34,700 nt of DNA, from the NCBI GenBank assembly GCA_025934485.1, contig JAICXX010000045.1, positions 1 through 34,700 of the forward strand, written 5' to 3'. Positions within the stretch are counted from its first letter, which is position 1. Every line of letters starts with the position of its first letter. The DNA comes from Chitinophagaceae bacterium. GTDB taxonomy: Bacteria > Bacteroidota > Bacteroidia > Chitinophagales > Chitinophagaceae. Both the position numbers and the translations under genes were made by a program. Below the pieces are notes generated by a model that saw nothing but the letters and a program-made list of their open reading frames with translations, did no database searches and was not told where the DNA came from. Of this stretch, positions 7,835-17,237 are shown in pieces.

Positions 7835-9336
7835 ATCGACGCCAGCTTCATCAACGTCAATTTCTTAATGACATACACATTGGTAGTATTGACCCGCAGC
7901 CGGATCATTGGCGCCCGGGAAAAGTATACCGCCGTCATCACCGTCACCCCGTTGTCGGCAAAGACTTCCAGCGAACTGCGGTCCATCACGAATTCCAGAT
8001 CGAGGTTGTTGTTGTCGCTCAGCCTGGGCGCCGTATAGGTGCTCCCAAAACCCGGATGGAAGTTTACGTTGCCAGCGCCGCTGCGGTCTATCCAATACTG
8101 ATTCTTATTAGGGTTATAACCAAAGATGAGCTTCTCCCCCGCCGCGCTTGAAAACACAAAATCGACGCTCTCGTCGGCAGCGCCCCGGATGTTCAGGATA
8201 TATCGTCCGGCGGTATCTTGCAGCACATTCGTTAGATTTCGCGTACTGTCGACCGTGAGATGCGTGAGCGCCGTGGTATGCCGCGAGAGTTTGTAGACCT
8301 CCGGAGCGGGCTTTGACGCCACATACAGCCTGCCGCCCGTCTCTTCCAGGAACAGATTCCGGGGAATGGTCATGGCGTTGCGCCAGGTAGCCGTGGGAAC
8401 CGTGGTAGCATACTCCCAGTTACTCATCCAGCCCAGGAATATCCGGCGTCGGCCGGTATTGCTCCAGGTTACACCGGCATAGTCGTCTGGGCCATAGTCG
8501 ATCCACCGGGTTACCGTGTCCTGTGGCTTGAACACATGCCCATCCCACTGGCCGATAAAATACTGCGTGCCAGAACCAAAATTTGGTCCGCCGGGGTTGT
8601 TGCTGACGATCAGTATCCAATAGGTCTTCTCGCGCTCATGTTCCGTCCGCACCAGCGGAAACAGATTGGGACATTCCCAGACGCCGCCATGTGACCCGAT
8701 GCCTTCACCGAACTCGCTTTCCTTGGTCCAATCCTTTAAGTCCGGCGAAGAATAAAAGCTGATCCGGTCCTTTGTGGCCAGCGTCATGATCCATCGCCTG
8801 GTCCTGGGAAACCAGCTGACACTCGGATCACGAAAATCGGTGATGCCGGGGTTCTTCAGCACCGGGTTGCCCGGATACTTCGTAAAGGTCGTCCCGTTAT
8901 CGAGGCTATAGGCCAGACTTTGGTTCTGAAAATTGTTGGTATGCCGCTTCTCCCCTTCGGGGTCGTGCTGCGTGAAGATGGCTACCATCGCCCTGGCGCC
9001 AACGCCCAGGGTATTGTTGCTGTCGATCACGGCGCTGCCGGAGAAGATATACCCGATACTATCCGGATACAACGCTATCGGCTGCTGCTGCCAGTGAACC
9101 AGGTCCTTGCTGGTCGCATGCCCCCAGTGCATCGGTCCCCAGACGATATCATTGGGATAATACTGAAAGAACAGATGATAGACCCCGTCGTACCGTACCA
9201 TCCCATTGGGGTCGTTCATCCATTTCTCCTTGGGGGAGAAGTGGAAACCGGGACGATAAAGCTCATGATAGGGCTTCTGTGCCCGGCACCAGGCCGAGAG
9301 CAAAAGCAATAGCGAAACATGGAATATTCTCGACAT
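7828..9336 (-). CDS. Secreted glycoside hydrolase family 32 (levanase/inulinase type)
   Basis: 502 residues. A signal peptide (residues 1-19, cleavage near CRA-Q) precedes a five-bladed GH32 propeller. The catalytic triad is visible: Asp42 in WMNDPNG (nucleophile), Asp170 in FRDPS (transition-state stabiliser) and Glu221 in WECPNLF (acid/base). Residues ~350-502 form the C-terminal beta-sandwich, with the typical SLEVFADNG motif near the end. GH32 enzymes cleave beta-fructosides such as levan, inulin or sucrose; export and overall similarity suggest exo-acting fructan hydrolysis. No SusC/SusD pair or fructokinase is nearby, so this is not a full utilisation locus. It is divergent from the YycJ-like gene, with only 40 bp between the starts. 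Confidence 0.95.
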   Translation of the reverse strand: MSRIFHVSLLLLLSAWCRAQKPYHELYRPGFHFSPKEKWMNDPNGMVRYDGVYHLFFQYYPNDIVWGPMHWGHATSKDLVHWQQQPIALYPDSIGYIFSGSAVIDSNNTLGVGARAMVAIFTQHDPEGEKRHTNNFQNQSLAYSLDNGTTFTKYPGNPVLKNPGITDFRDPSVSWFPRTRRWIMTLATKDRISFYSSPDLKDWTKESEFGEGIGSHGGVWECPNLFPLVRTEHEREKTYWILIVSNNPGGPNFGSGTQYFIGQWDGHVFKPQDTVTRWIDYGPDDYAGVTWSNTGRRRIFLGWMSNWEYATTVPTATWRNAMTIPRNLFLEETGGRLYVASKPAPEVYKLSRHTTALTHLTVDSTRNLTNVLQDTAGRYILNIRGAADESVDFVFSSAAGEKLIFGYNPNKNQYWIDRSGAGNVNFHPGFGSTYTAPRLSDNNNLDLEFVMDRSSLEVFADNGVTVMTAVYFSRAPMIRLRVNTTNVYVIKKLTLMKLASIW

Positions 9337-9361
9337 ATGTATAGAACGATAAAAATACTAT

Positions 9362-9369
9362 TAAATTTG
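9362..9369 (+). promoter_or_regulatory. Candidate -7 box of the YycJ-like gene
   Basis: TAAATTTG fits TAnnTTTG and ends 7 bp before the ATG at 9377, so the leader would be very short or absent. No clear TTTG stands 19 bp upstream. Confidence 0.4.
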
Positions 9370-9376
9370 CCCTTCC

Positions 9377-10318
9377 ATGACTTTATTCATCGCATCGCTT
9401 AATTCCGGTAGCAACGGCAATTGTTACTATGTTGGTAACCAGGAGGAAGCTGTCCTCATCGACGCCGGCCTTTCCTGCCGTGAGACGGAACGGCGCATGC
9501 GACGCATGGGTCTCCCGCTGTCCCGGGTACGGGCTATCTTTATTTCCCATGAGCACGATGACCATATCCGCGGTTTGGAGGTGCTTTCCCATCGTTATCA
9601 GCTTCCGGTGTACATCACCCAGCCCACATTGGATCAATGCCGTTTTCCCCCGCACCAGGACCTCGTGCGGGCATTCGATCCCGGGGCGGCGATCACCATT
9701 GGCGGTTTGACGATAAAAGCCCTGCCCAAGAATCACGATGCCTCCGACCCTTATAGCTTCACCGTCGCTTCGCCCACGGTATGTATCGGCATCTTCACCG
9801 ACATCGGCGTCGTATGCGATAACCTCATCCGGCATTTTACCCAGTGTCATGCCGCCTTTCTCGAAGCGAACTATGATGAAGACATGCTGATGAAAGGCCG
9901 CTATCCCTGGCCTTTGAAGAACCGCATCCGCGGCGGTCATGGGCATCTGTCCAACGGGCAGGCGCTGGAGTTATTCCTGGACTACCGCCCGCCTTTTATG
10001 AGTCACCTGTTGCTCGCGCATCTCTCGCAGGACAACAACCGTCCCGAGCTGGTGCAGCAGCTTTTCGAAGACCGCGCGCACGGCACCACGATCATCGTCG
10101 CCTCGCGGCACAACGAGTCGGAAGTCTATGCCATCGACGGCGCCTATCACGGCATCCCAGGCCACGCCTGGACGCCTGAAGGTAACCGCAAACCAGCCCC
10201 GGCTCCGGCCGCGGCGCCTCCCGTGTCCCCGGCCGTCGCGATATCCGCAGCCCGCCGTCGCAAGGCGCTCGCCGCCGGCCAGTCCAAACCGTCCTCCACC
10301 CAGATCTCTCTATTCTAA
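9377..10318 (+). CDS. MBL-fold metallo-hydrolase, YycJ/WalJ-like, with clamp-motif-like tail
   Basis: 313 residues. The start MTLFIASLNSGSNGNCYYVGN is typical of the YycJ group. The metal site HxHxDH is seen as SHEHDDHIRG (His58, His60, Asp62, His63), with further ligands in KNHDASDPYSF and the LSNGQ region. Related Bacillus YycJ has been linked to 5'-3' nuclease activity and mutation avoidance, so a DNA-processing role is plausible. Beyond the catalytic domain is an Ala/Pro-rich linker (~265-300) ending exactly in QISLF, which resembles the DnaN clamp-binding pentapeptide QL(S/D)LF. The GNAT gene starts 9 bp downstream, suggesting one operon. Confidence 0.9.
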   Translation: MTLFIASLNSGSNGNCYYVGNQEEAVLIDAGLSCRETERRMRRMGLPLSRVRAIFISHEHDDHIRGLEVLSHRYQLPVYITQPTLDQCRFPPHQDLVRAFDPGAAITIGGLTIKALPKNHDASDPYSFTVASPTVCIGIFTDIGVVCDNLIRHFTQCHAAFLEANYDEDMLMKGRYPWPLKNRIRGGHGHLSNGQALELFLDYRPPFMSHLLLAHLSQDNNRPELVQQLFEDRAHGTTIIVASRHNESEVYAIDGAYHGIPGHAWTPEGNRKPAPAPAAAPPVSPAVAISAARRRKALAAGQSKPSSTQISLF

Positions 10319-10327
10319 AAAAGACCC

Positions 10328-10882
10328 ATGCTCACCGCCAAAATAGTCACCACGGATCGGGAAATAGATCTCATCTCCGCCCTGTCTAAGGCGAATCTGA
10401 AATCGACCCTCTCCGCCGAGGAGAAAGACAAAGAAGGCTTCGTCACCTGGGTCTATACCCCGGAAATTCTCAAAGCCATCCATGCCGTGATCCCCTCCGT
10501 GGTCGTCAAAGACGGCGACTTCGTTGCCGCCTATTGTCTTTCACTCTCCCCGGCCTGCGTCGAGGTATACCCGCCCATGGCGCCGACCGACAACCTGATC
10601 TCGAAGATCGAATACGACGGCCGGCCGCTGGGTCAGCAAAAGATCTATTACTGCGGCCAGATCTGCGTAGCTCAAGCCTATCGAGGCCAGGGCCTCGTCG
10701 ACATGCTCTATCAGTTCCATCGCCGTCATTTCAACACGCAGTTCGATCTGCTGGCAACGGAGATCTCCACGGCCAACCCCCGCTCGCTCAAAGCCCATGA
10801 GAAAGTAGGCTTCCGGCGCATAGCCACCCACCGCGACGAAATGGATCAGTGGGATGTCGTTCTATGGGATTGGAAAAAATAG
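10328..10882 (+). CDS. GNAT-family N-acetyltransferase
   Basis: 184 residues. The acetyl-CoA-binding motif is visible as QICVAQAYRGQGLVDMLYQ (Q/RxxGxG type), followed by ATEISTANPRSLKAHEKVGFRRI, the usual motif B with an Asn and a GF turn. The family transfers an acetyl group to an amine; the substrate cannot be read from sequence. The 9-bp spacing to the YycJ-like gene suggests co-transcription. Its stop is separated by one base from the convergent stop of the trehalose synthase gene, so no separate terminator fits between them. Confidence 0.9.
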   Translation: MLTAKIVTTDREIDLISALSKANLKSTLSAEEKDKEGFVTWVYTPEILKAIHAVIPSVVVKDGDFVAAYCLSLSPACVEVYPPMAPTDNLISKIEYDGRPLGQQKIYYCGQICVAQAYRGQGLVDMLYQFHRRHFNTQFDLLATEISTANPRSLKAHEKVGFRRIATHRDEMDQWDVVLWDWKK

Positions 10883-10883
10883 C

Positions 10884-13800
10884 TTAGTGTTGTTCGGCCT
10901 GCACATCCGCAGGTTTTGGCTCTTTCACTATTTCGGCGGGCGCGGATTTGGGCTCACTGGCGACTTCGGCAGGCGTGAGTTTAGGCTCTGCTAACGGCCC
11001 AGCTGGAGATCCGGGCCCGCCGCTTATAGTCGCGGCAGGTCTTACCGCCTCCTCGGCCCGGGGCCGCAGCACCTCTCGTAACATCGCCTGGGCAATGATC
11101 ACCCGTTTGGGGTCTTTCTTGAGATAGCTGTTAAAAATGGTCATCGCCTTCTGCACGACAAAATACTGTAACAGGGTCTCGAAATCGAACTCGCCGGCAG
11201 GGATCAGCATCGTTCCTTTTGCCCGCTCCTTATAGGCCCGCATAAAAAATCCGCAGATATAATGCGCCCAGAAACCCGCCATCGGTAAGAGCCGCTGCGT
11301 CTGCTCGCTATGGATCGGCACGTCGGCGAGAAATCCGTCGAACGCCACCTCATGGAAGCTCGCGATCATCGAAGCCAGATCGACAAATACACTCCGCCGC
11401 AACCGTCGTTCGCTAAAGCTCAGCGCCGGATCCCCGCTGTAATCGCTGATCGCGAGATCCTTTCCCGTGAACAGGATCTGCGCCAAATGATAGTTGCCGT
11501 GGATACGCAACTTCGAGACATCCATCTTCCCCGCATAGATCTTCTTTAGCGTCGTCAGCAACTCGCTCCGGTAGGCGATGATCCGGTCCAGCCGCTCCTG
11601 CATGCCGGCAGGCAAGAGCTGTTTATGTCTGCTGAGGTTCTCATACGTCTCCCGCACCAGCGAGGTGATCGAAGAATACAGCGATCGCTGATAATGCAGC
11701 GAAAATGGTTCCGGCTTCATATCCTTCCCTGTGCCCGCCGCCAGCGCCAGATGCAGCTCCGCCGTACGGACACCGATCAGCCGCGCCTGATCGGCCGCAT
11801 GCGCACCGATCAACGTCTGCAGCTCCGGCGCCAGCTCTTCAAAAGCCAGCGGCTTAGCCAGCGTACCTTGCCGCTCCTGCGGCAGCGGACCGTTTTTCTC
11901 CGAAGCAATCAACCGTTCGATATAATTGACTATCCGCTCCTGGAAATATCCATATCCATCGCCGTGATTCTCGATCATCTCCTCCAGCAGGCCCAGTACG
12001 ATACATCCGCGCTTGTCCTTCCATTCGATGCTGCCGATAAATGCAGGCAGGTAGGGGAATTTTACCTCGCGGCTCAGGTACCGCGTCAGCTCCTGATCCG
12101 GATTGACCGAACGATCTACCTTCCGGTACAATTTTAAGAAGAACAAGTTATCATAGCCTATCGACGTATTGTAAAGATCGGAAGTATGCACTTTCGGGAG
12201 GATATCGGTCCTCTCCGTCATCAGCTGCCGAACCCTGGCACTCCCTTCGAACACGATCGGTGAGACATGCCCATTCTTTGTCCCGCTCAGCTTCTGCAAC
12301 AACGTCATCTGCCACTCCGGTGAGTAAAAAGCATCCACCAGTACACCGTCGCCTTCCTCCGACTTCACCTGCGCGATCAATGCCTCGGGGAAGGGCCCGG
12401 CAATCCGTCGGACCACATCGTCCTTCACCAGCCACAAGGGCAACTGGTACAGTCCCGGCAATCCATCGTCACCCGTGATCTCCAGCAACAGCCAAAAGAT
12501 CGGATGGTCCCCGTCCGCGGTCTGCAACACGGTGTAATCGGATATGACCACCTGGTAGGTATTCCGTTCCTTCGGGATAAACCATTTAGCCCGGACCAGG
12601 TAGCGTGGCAGGATGCTGTTCTCCATCTGTTTTTTGGCCGTGCCATCCATGAGTCCCGCCCATTTACGGATCAACAACAGCGGCAGTGGCTTTTCCTCGT
12701 CCATATCGGGGTGCGCTTTTTCCAGCACAAACCAGTTGTAGCTGTGAGGCGCCAGCGTAAAAAAATATTGCCCGTCATCACGGATCACAGGAAACCGGTT
12801 GCGGCTGAAGACATCCACCGGCACAAAACCTTTATAGCTCTGCAGGTCGACTTCCGCCGCCTGCGAGAACTTCGAAAGATTGACGATGACGAGCAGCGTC
12901 TCCTCCTCATAGGTCCGTGTAAACGTCAATACCTTGGGATTCTCCACGCTCACAAACCGGAGATTGCCCCGTCCAAACGTCTTGAACTTCTTGCGCACAG
13001 CGATCATCCGCTTCATGAACCAAAAGAGACTGGACGTATTGCTCCGCTGGGTCTCCACATTCACGGATTCGTAATGATATTCCGGGTCGAGGATCAGCGG
13101 GAGATATAGTTTCTGGGGGTTGGCCATGCTAAAGCCGGCATTGCGGTCGGGGGACCATTGCATCGGCGTACGCACCCCATCCCGGTCGCCCAGATAAAAA
13201 TTGTCGCCCATGCCGATCTCGTCGCCATAGTAGATCACCGGCGTCCCCGGCAGCGCAAAAAGCAGCGAGTTGAGGAGTTCTATCTTCCGCCGGTTATTGT
13301 CCAGCAAGGGCGCGAGGCGGTGCCGGATACCCAGGTTGATCCTCGCCTTGGGATCACGGGCATAGACCTTGTACATATAGTCCCGCTCTTCATCGGTGAC
13401 CATCTCCAGCGTGAGCTCGTCGTGGTTGCGTAAAAAGATCGCCCATTGACAGGTAGCCGGGATCTCCGGCGTCTGATCGAAGATATCGGTGATGGGATAA
13501 TGGTCCTCCATCTGCAATGCCATGAACATCCGCGGCATCACCGGGAAATGATAGTTCATATGACATTCATCCCCGTTACCGAAATACGACGCGGAATCCT
13601 CCGGCCACATGTTCGCCTCGGCCAGCATCACCGTACCGGGATAGTTGGAATCGAGGTGTTTCCGAAGTTTCTTCAAAAAAGCGTGAGTTTCCGGAAGGTT
13701 CTCCCCGTTAGTGCCTTCGCGTTCGAACAGGTAAGGCACCGCATCCAGCCGGAAGCCATCCACACCCGTCTTGCACCAATAATCAATGATCCGGAAGACC

Positions 13801-14369
13801 TCCTCCTGCACCTCGGGATTGTCATAATTGAGATCCGGCTGATGATGAAAGAACCGGTGCCAATAGTATTGCTCCGCCACCGGGTCCCAGGTCCAGTTCG
13901 AATTCTCGAAATCCTGAAAGATGATCCGAACGTCCTTATATTGGGTTGGATCATCTGTCCAGACATAATAGCTCCGTTCCTTCGAACCTTTCGGAGCACG
14001 CCGCGCCCGCTGAAACCACTGATGCGCATCGGACGTGTGGTTGATGACCAGCTCCGTGATGACCCGCAGATTGCGCTGATGCGCCTCTTTCATCAAATGT
14101 TTGAATTGGGAAATGTCCCCATAGGAAGGGTTGATGCTATAATAATCGGCGATATCATAGCCATCATCGCGTAACGGTGAGGGATAAAACGGCAACAGCC
14201 AAATGGTGGTCACCCCAAGATCCTGCAGATAGTCCAATTTCTGCAGCAATCCCTGAAAGTCTCCGATACCATCCGCATCGCCATCGCAGAACGCCTTGAT
14301 ATGCAGTTCATAAATGACGGCGTCCTTATACCAATGTAAGTCGTCATCCAGCGCGGTAGAGTCTGCCAT
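10884..14369 (-). CDS. treS: Trehalose synthase / maltokinase fusion, kinase motif degenerate
   Basis: 1161 residues. Residues ~10-550 are a GH13 trehalose synthase (maltose alpha-D-glucosyltransferase), with catalytic Asp209 (FRLDAV), Glu251 (LAEANMWPE) and Asp317 (RNHDEL) all present; it interconverts maltose and trehalose. Residues ~590-1090 are a maltokinase-like domain, as in TreS-Mak (Pep2) fusions that feed maltose 1-phosphate to GlgE. In this copy the catalytic motif HGDxHxxQ reads HGNYHLAQ (Asn959) and DFEGEP reads DYSGDP (Ser978), so kinase activity is doubtful. The last ~60 residues are a Pro/Ala/Glu-rich tail. No glgE or glgB is nearby. It starts 69 bp after the upstream permease and may share its transcript. 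Confidence 0.93.
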   Translation of the reverse strand: MADSTALDDDLHWYKDAVIYELHIKAFCDGDADGIGDFQGLLQKLDYLQDLGVTTIWLLPFYPSPLRDDGYDIADYYSINPSYGDISQFKHLMKEAHQRNLRVITELVINHTSDAHQWFQRARRAPKGSKERSYYVWTDDPTQYKDVRIIFQDFENSNWTWDPVAEQYYWHRFFHHQPDLNYDNPEVQEEVFRIIDYWCKTGVDGFRLDAVPYLFEREGTNGENLPETHAFLKKLRKHLDSNYPGTVMLAEANMWPEDSASYFGNGDECHMNYHFPVMPRMFMALQMEDHYPITDIFDQTPEIPATCQWAIFLRNHDELTLEMVTDEERDYMYKVYARDPKARINLGIRHRLAPLLDNNRRKIELLNSLLFALPGTPVIYYGDEIGMGDNFYLGDRDGVRTPMQWSPDRNAGFSMANPQKLYLPLILDPEYHYESVNVETQRSNTSSLFWFMKRMIAVRKKFKTFGRGNLRFVSVENPKVLTFTRTYEEETLLVIVNLSKFSQAAEVDLQSYKGFVPVDVFSRNRFPVIRDDGQYFFTLAPHSYNWFVLEKAHPDMDEEKPLPLLLIRKWAGLMDGTAKKQMENSILPRYLVRAKWFIPKERNTYQVVISDYTVLQTADGDHPIFWLLLEITGDDGLPGLYQLPLWLVKDDVVRRIAGPFPEALIAQVKSEEGDGVLVDAFYSPEWQMTLLQKLSGTKNGHVSPIVFEGSARVRQLMTERTDILPKVHTSDLYNTSIGYDNLFFLKLYRKVDRSVNPDQELTRYLSREVKFPYLPAFIGSIEWKDKRGCIVLGLLEEMIENHGDGYGYFQERIVNYIERLIASEKNGPLPQERQGTLAKPLAFEELAPELQTLIGAHAADQARLIGVRTAELHLALAAGTGKDMKPEPFSLHYQRSLYSSITSLVRETYENLSRHKQLLPAGMQERLDRIIAYRSELLTTLKKIYAGKMDVSKLRIHGNYHLAQILFTGKDLAISDYSGDPALSFSERRLRRSVFVDLASMIASFHEVAFDGFLADVPIHSEQTQRLLPMAGFWAHYICGFFMRAYKERAKGTMLIPAGEFDFETLLQYFVVQKAMTIFNSYLKKDPKRVIIAQAMLREVLRPRAEEAVRPAATISGGPGSPAGPLAEPKLTPAEVASEPKSAPAEIVKEPKPADVQAEQH

Positions 14370-14438
14370 ACCAGCAGCCCTTCAAATCCCATGCCCGCCC
14401 CAACCTCCCGGAGTGCCGTCGGGACCGCCGGCGCGCCA

Positions 14439-16916
14439 CTATTCCATTTTTAAACTCTCGATAGGATTGCTCAGTGCCGTCTTTATACTTTGTACCCCGA
14501 CCACCGCCAGGGCGATTGTAAGCAATAACAACGGCGGCAATGCCAGGATATACCATTCCACTCCGATATGAAAGGCATAACCGCGCAGCCACCGGCTTGC
14601 CCCGATATAGATCACGGGAATAGCGATCATCGAAGCCCAGCCCACGAGCCGGATGAAGTCTTTGCTGAACAATAGCACCAGGCTGGTGACGCTTGCTCCC
14701 AATACCTTGCGGATACCCGTCTCCTTGGTCCGCAACCGGATCATAAAGCTCGACAGTCCCAGCAGTCCGATACAGGCGACAAAGATTGCCAGGATGGTGA
14801 ACAAACCGAAGACCTTGCCGAATCGTTGATCGCTCTGGTACTGCCGGTCAAAATATTCGTTGAGAAAGAAATAATCACAGGGGTTACCGGGGAAGATGGT
14901 CTTATAGGCCTCCGAGATCGAAGCCAATGTCTGCGACAGATGCTCCGTCGACATCCTCACGGAAAAATAGCTCCAGTTATCGTGCGCCGGATAACAGTAC
15001 AGCATGGGATCATAATCCTCTTTCAATGACCGCTGATGATAGTTGCGGACTATGCCCACGATCTTCGCCGGTACTCCCCCCGGCCCATAACCGAAGATGA
15101 CATCCTGGTTGAGCGCGTCCGCGTCGGATCGGTAGCCCAGGCTCTTCGCTACCTTCTCGTTGACGATCACGCCCACGGTTCCCTTCACATTAAAAGGATC
15201 CACGGTATCGGCGCTCTGCTCCAGATTACGTCCGGCGACCAGTTCCACTCCATAGGTCTTGAAAAAATCTTCGTTGACATCGGAGATATAGGTCGCCAGG
15301 TTATGCGTTTTGTCGTCGATGGACCTGCGTACGAAATTACGTCCGACCACCGTTTTGCCCGGGATATCGGAAGAGGGTGCCACATCACTCACTGCCGGGT
15401 CCTGTAACAGTCTTGTCTTGAAAACAGCGATCCTTTTGCGGAAGGTCGTATCCGTGATCGCCGGCGCCTTGACCACCAATACCTGGTCCTTGTTATAGCC
15501 GGCCGATGCATGCTCCATATACGAAAGCTGTGCATAGACCGTAATGCTGCCGGCGATAAGCAGCAGACTCAGCACGAACTGTACCATCACCAACGCCTTC
15601 CGCAACGCCATCCCTTTCCCGGAATTGACGAATTTCCCCTTCAGCACCGCCACGGGTCGGAACCCGCTCAAAATGAATGCCGGATAAGCGCCCACCACCA
15701 GCGCGCTCACCAGGTAGATCGACACCACCGTGATCCAGAAAAGCGGCGCATGCCAGATGCCGGCGTCAGGGGTGCCATGGCTGATATCCCTTCCGATGAA
15801 CCCGCCGAAGAAAGGAAAACAGATCCAAACGATAGCGGCACCCAACATCAACGCGAGCAGATTGATCAGAACGGATTCCAGCAGGAACTGACCGATGATC
15901 TGCGCCCGTCGTCCCCCGACCACCTTGCGCAGCCCTACTTCCCTCGCCCGTTCGGTCGACTTGGCCGTGGACAGATTGATGTAATTGATCCAGGCGATCA
16001 CCAGGATCAACACGCCGATGAGGGTCAGAAACGCCATCTCTTCTTCGCTCGCACCTGCCTCCGGCCCCTTGATCTTTTGTGAATGAAGATGGATATCCGC
16101 CAATGGCTGTAAATGGAAATAGGTTTGAAAGGCCAGTTCCCGCTGCGCCTTGCCGAGATAGTGTTCCACAAAGGCCGGGAATTTCGCCTCGACCCGGCTG
16201 GGATCGGCACCCGGCGCGAGCCGCACATAGGTATAGAACTCCGGCCAGTTCCATAACACGTCAAAACCACCGCCCAGGGTGGTGAACGACATCAGCATGT
16301 CAAATTTCAAATGGGTATTCTCGGGTACATCTTTAAAGACACCCGTGATCTTCAAGGGCATTCCCGCATTGAATGTAAGGGTCTTCCCCATGGGATCGGC
16401 CGCACCAAAATATTTCTTCGCCGCCGATTGCGAGATCACCACCGTGCGCGGCTCACGCAGCGCCCGTTCAGGATCACCCTCCACAAAGGGATAGTTGAAC
16501 ATCGTGAGAAAACTGGAATCGGCCAGGAACATCCGGTCCTGGTTAAAGCTCACGGTCTCGCGCCTGGGGTCCGTATAGCTCAGGGTCGTGCCCGAAAAGA
16601 AGATATTCGACGGCACGACCCGCGCAAAAGCCCTGACCTCGGGGAAATCTTTTTGCATCGCCGGACCCACCGCCGGATGATTCGTCGCCGTAGCAGGGAA
16701 TTCACCATTCGCAAAACTACCGCCATAAGAGACATTCACCCGGTAGATATCCGCGGCAGCGGCATGCCAGCGGTCATAGCTGGACTCGAAATGGACATAG
16801 GCAAAAATGAAGAAACAGGCGGCCATGCCGATGGCCAGCCCGAAGATATTAACCAGCGAAAAGACTTTGTTCTTAAGCAGAGTCCGGTAGGCGATCTTGA
16901 AGAAGTTCACTAACAT
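14439..16916 (-). CDS. ABC transporter permease, duplicated MacB-PCD/FtsX type (second copy)
   Basis: 825 residues with the same layout as the permease at 4485. The N-terminus, MLVNFFKIAYRTLLKNK, then a helix (VFSLVNIFGLAIGMAACFFIF), is followed by periplasmic domain 1 (~50-260), an FtsX block with STERAREVGLRKVVGGRRAQ, periplasmic domain 2 (~450-660) and a terminal FtsX block with RTKETGIRKVLGAS, ending NPIESLKME. The periplasmic domains differ clearly from the first copy, so the two are paralogues rather than a recent duplication. No ATPase is adjacent. The upstream intergenic region is shared with a divergent histidine kinase gene. Transported substrate unknown. Confidence 0.92.
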   Translation of the reverse strand: MLVNFFKIAYRTLLKNKVFSLVNIFGLAIGMAACFFIFAYVHFESSYDRWHAAAADIYRVNVSYGGSFANGEFPATATNHPAVGPAMQKDFPEVRAFARVVPSNIFFSGTTLSYTDPRRETVSFNQDRMFLADSSFLTMFNYPFVEGDPERALREPRTVVISQSAAKKYFGAADPMGKTLTFNAGMPLKITGVFKDVPENTHLKFDMLMSFTTLGGGFDVLWNWPEFYTYVRLAPGADPSRVEAKFPAFVEHYLGKAQRELAFQTYFHLQPLADIHLHSQKIKGPEAGASEEEMAFLTLIGVLILVIAWINYINLSTAKSTERAREVGLRKVVGGRRAQIIGQFLLESVLINLLALMLGAAIVWICFPFFGGFIGRDISHGTPDAGIWHAPLFWITVVSIYLVSALVVGAYPAFILSGFRPVAVLKGKFVNSGKGMALRKALVMVQFVLSLLLIAGSITVYAQLSYMEHASAGYNKDQVLVVKAPAITDTTFRKRIAVFKTRLLQDPAVSDVAPSSDIPGKTVVGRNFVRRSIDDKTHNLATYISDVNEDFFKTYGVELVAGRNLEQSADTVDPFNVKGTVGVIVNEKVAKSLGYRSDADALNQDVIFGYGPGGVPAKIVGIVRNYHQRSLKEDYDPMLYCYPAHDNWSYFSVRMSTEHLSQTLASISEAYKTIFPGNPCDYFFLNEYFDRQYQSDQRFGKVFGLFTILAIFVACIGLLGLSSFMIRLRTKETGIRKVLGASVTSLVLLFSKDFIRLVGWASMIAIPVIYIGASRWLRGYAFHIGVEWYILALPPLLLLTIALAVVGVQSIKTALSNPIESLKME

Positions 16917-17237
16917 GGGCGACTCGCTGCGAAGGATATGCCAGATTCAGATTTATCTGATGATCAATTAAATGTACGCTATCTCGTTTTTCAGTCGTCC
17001 GCTTTCGATGCACCGGTCTGTTCGGTTTTCTCATGGGCGGCTCCATCGGACTCCCGCAAAATAAACCGTCCTGTCCGCTTACCTTCTTTTCATATATCAA
17101 ATTACTATAATACAAATAGCCTTGATGGAAAATAGTCCACGCTCACCGGCTCAACCCGACAGACCCTGGGGTCCTAGTTGACATTTTACGTACTACCACC
17201 CATCCCTGGCCGTTTAATTGTCGTACTTTTAATTTGA
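16917..17237. other. Divergent intergenic region, permease / histidine kinase
   Basis: 321 bp between divergent starts, AT-richer around 17090-17125. It must hold promoters for both directions, but I find no perfect TTTG-N19-TAnnTTTG pair. TTAATTTG at 17229-17236, directly before the kinase ATG, is one base off the -7 consensus. An 80-codon minus-strand frame here looks spurious. Confidence 0.5.

Noticed and set aside
16873..17115. 80-codon minus-strand frame upstream of the second permease
   Set aside because: It overlaps the permease start in another frame and has no recognisable features.
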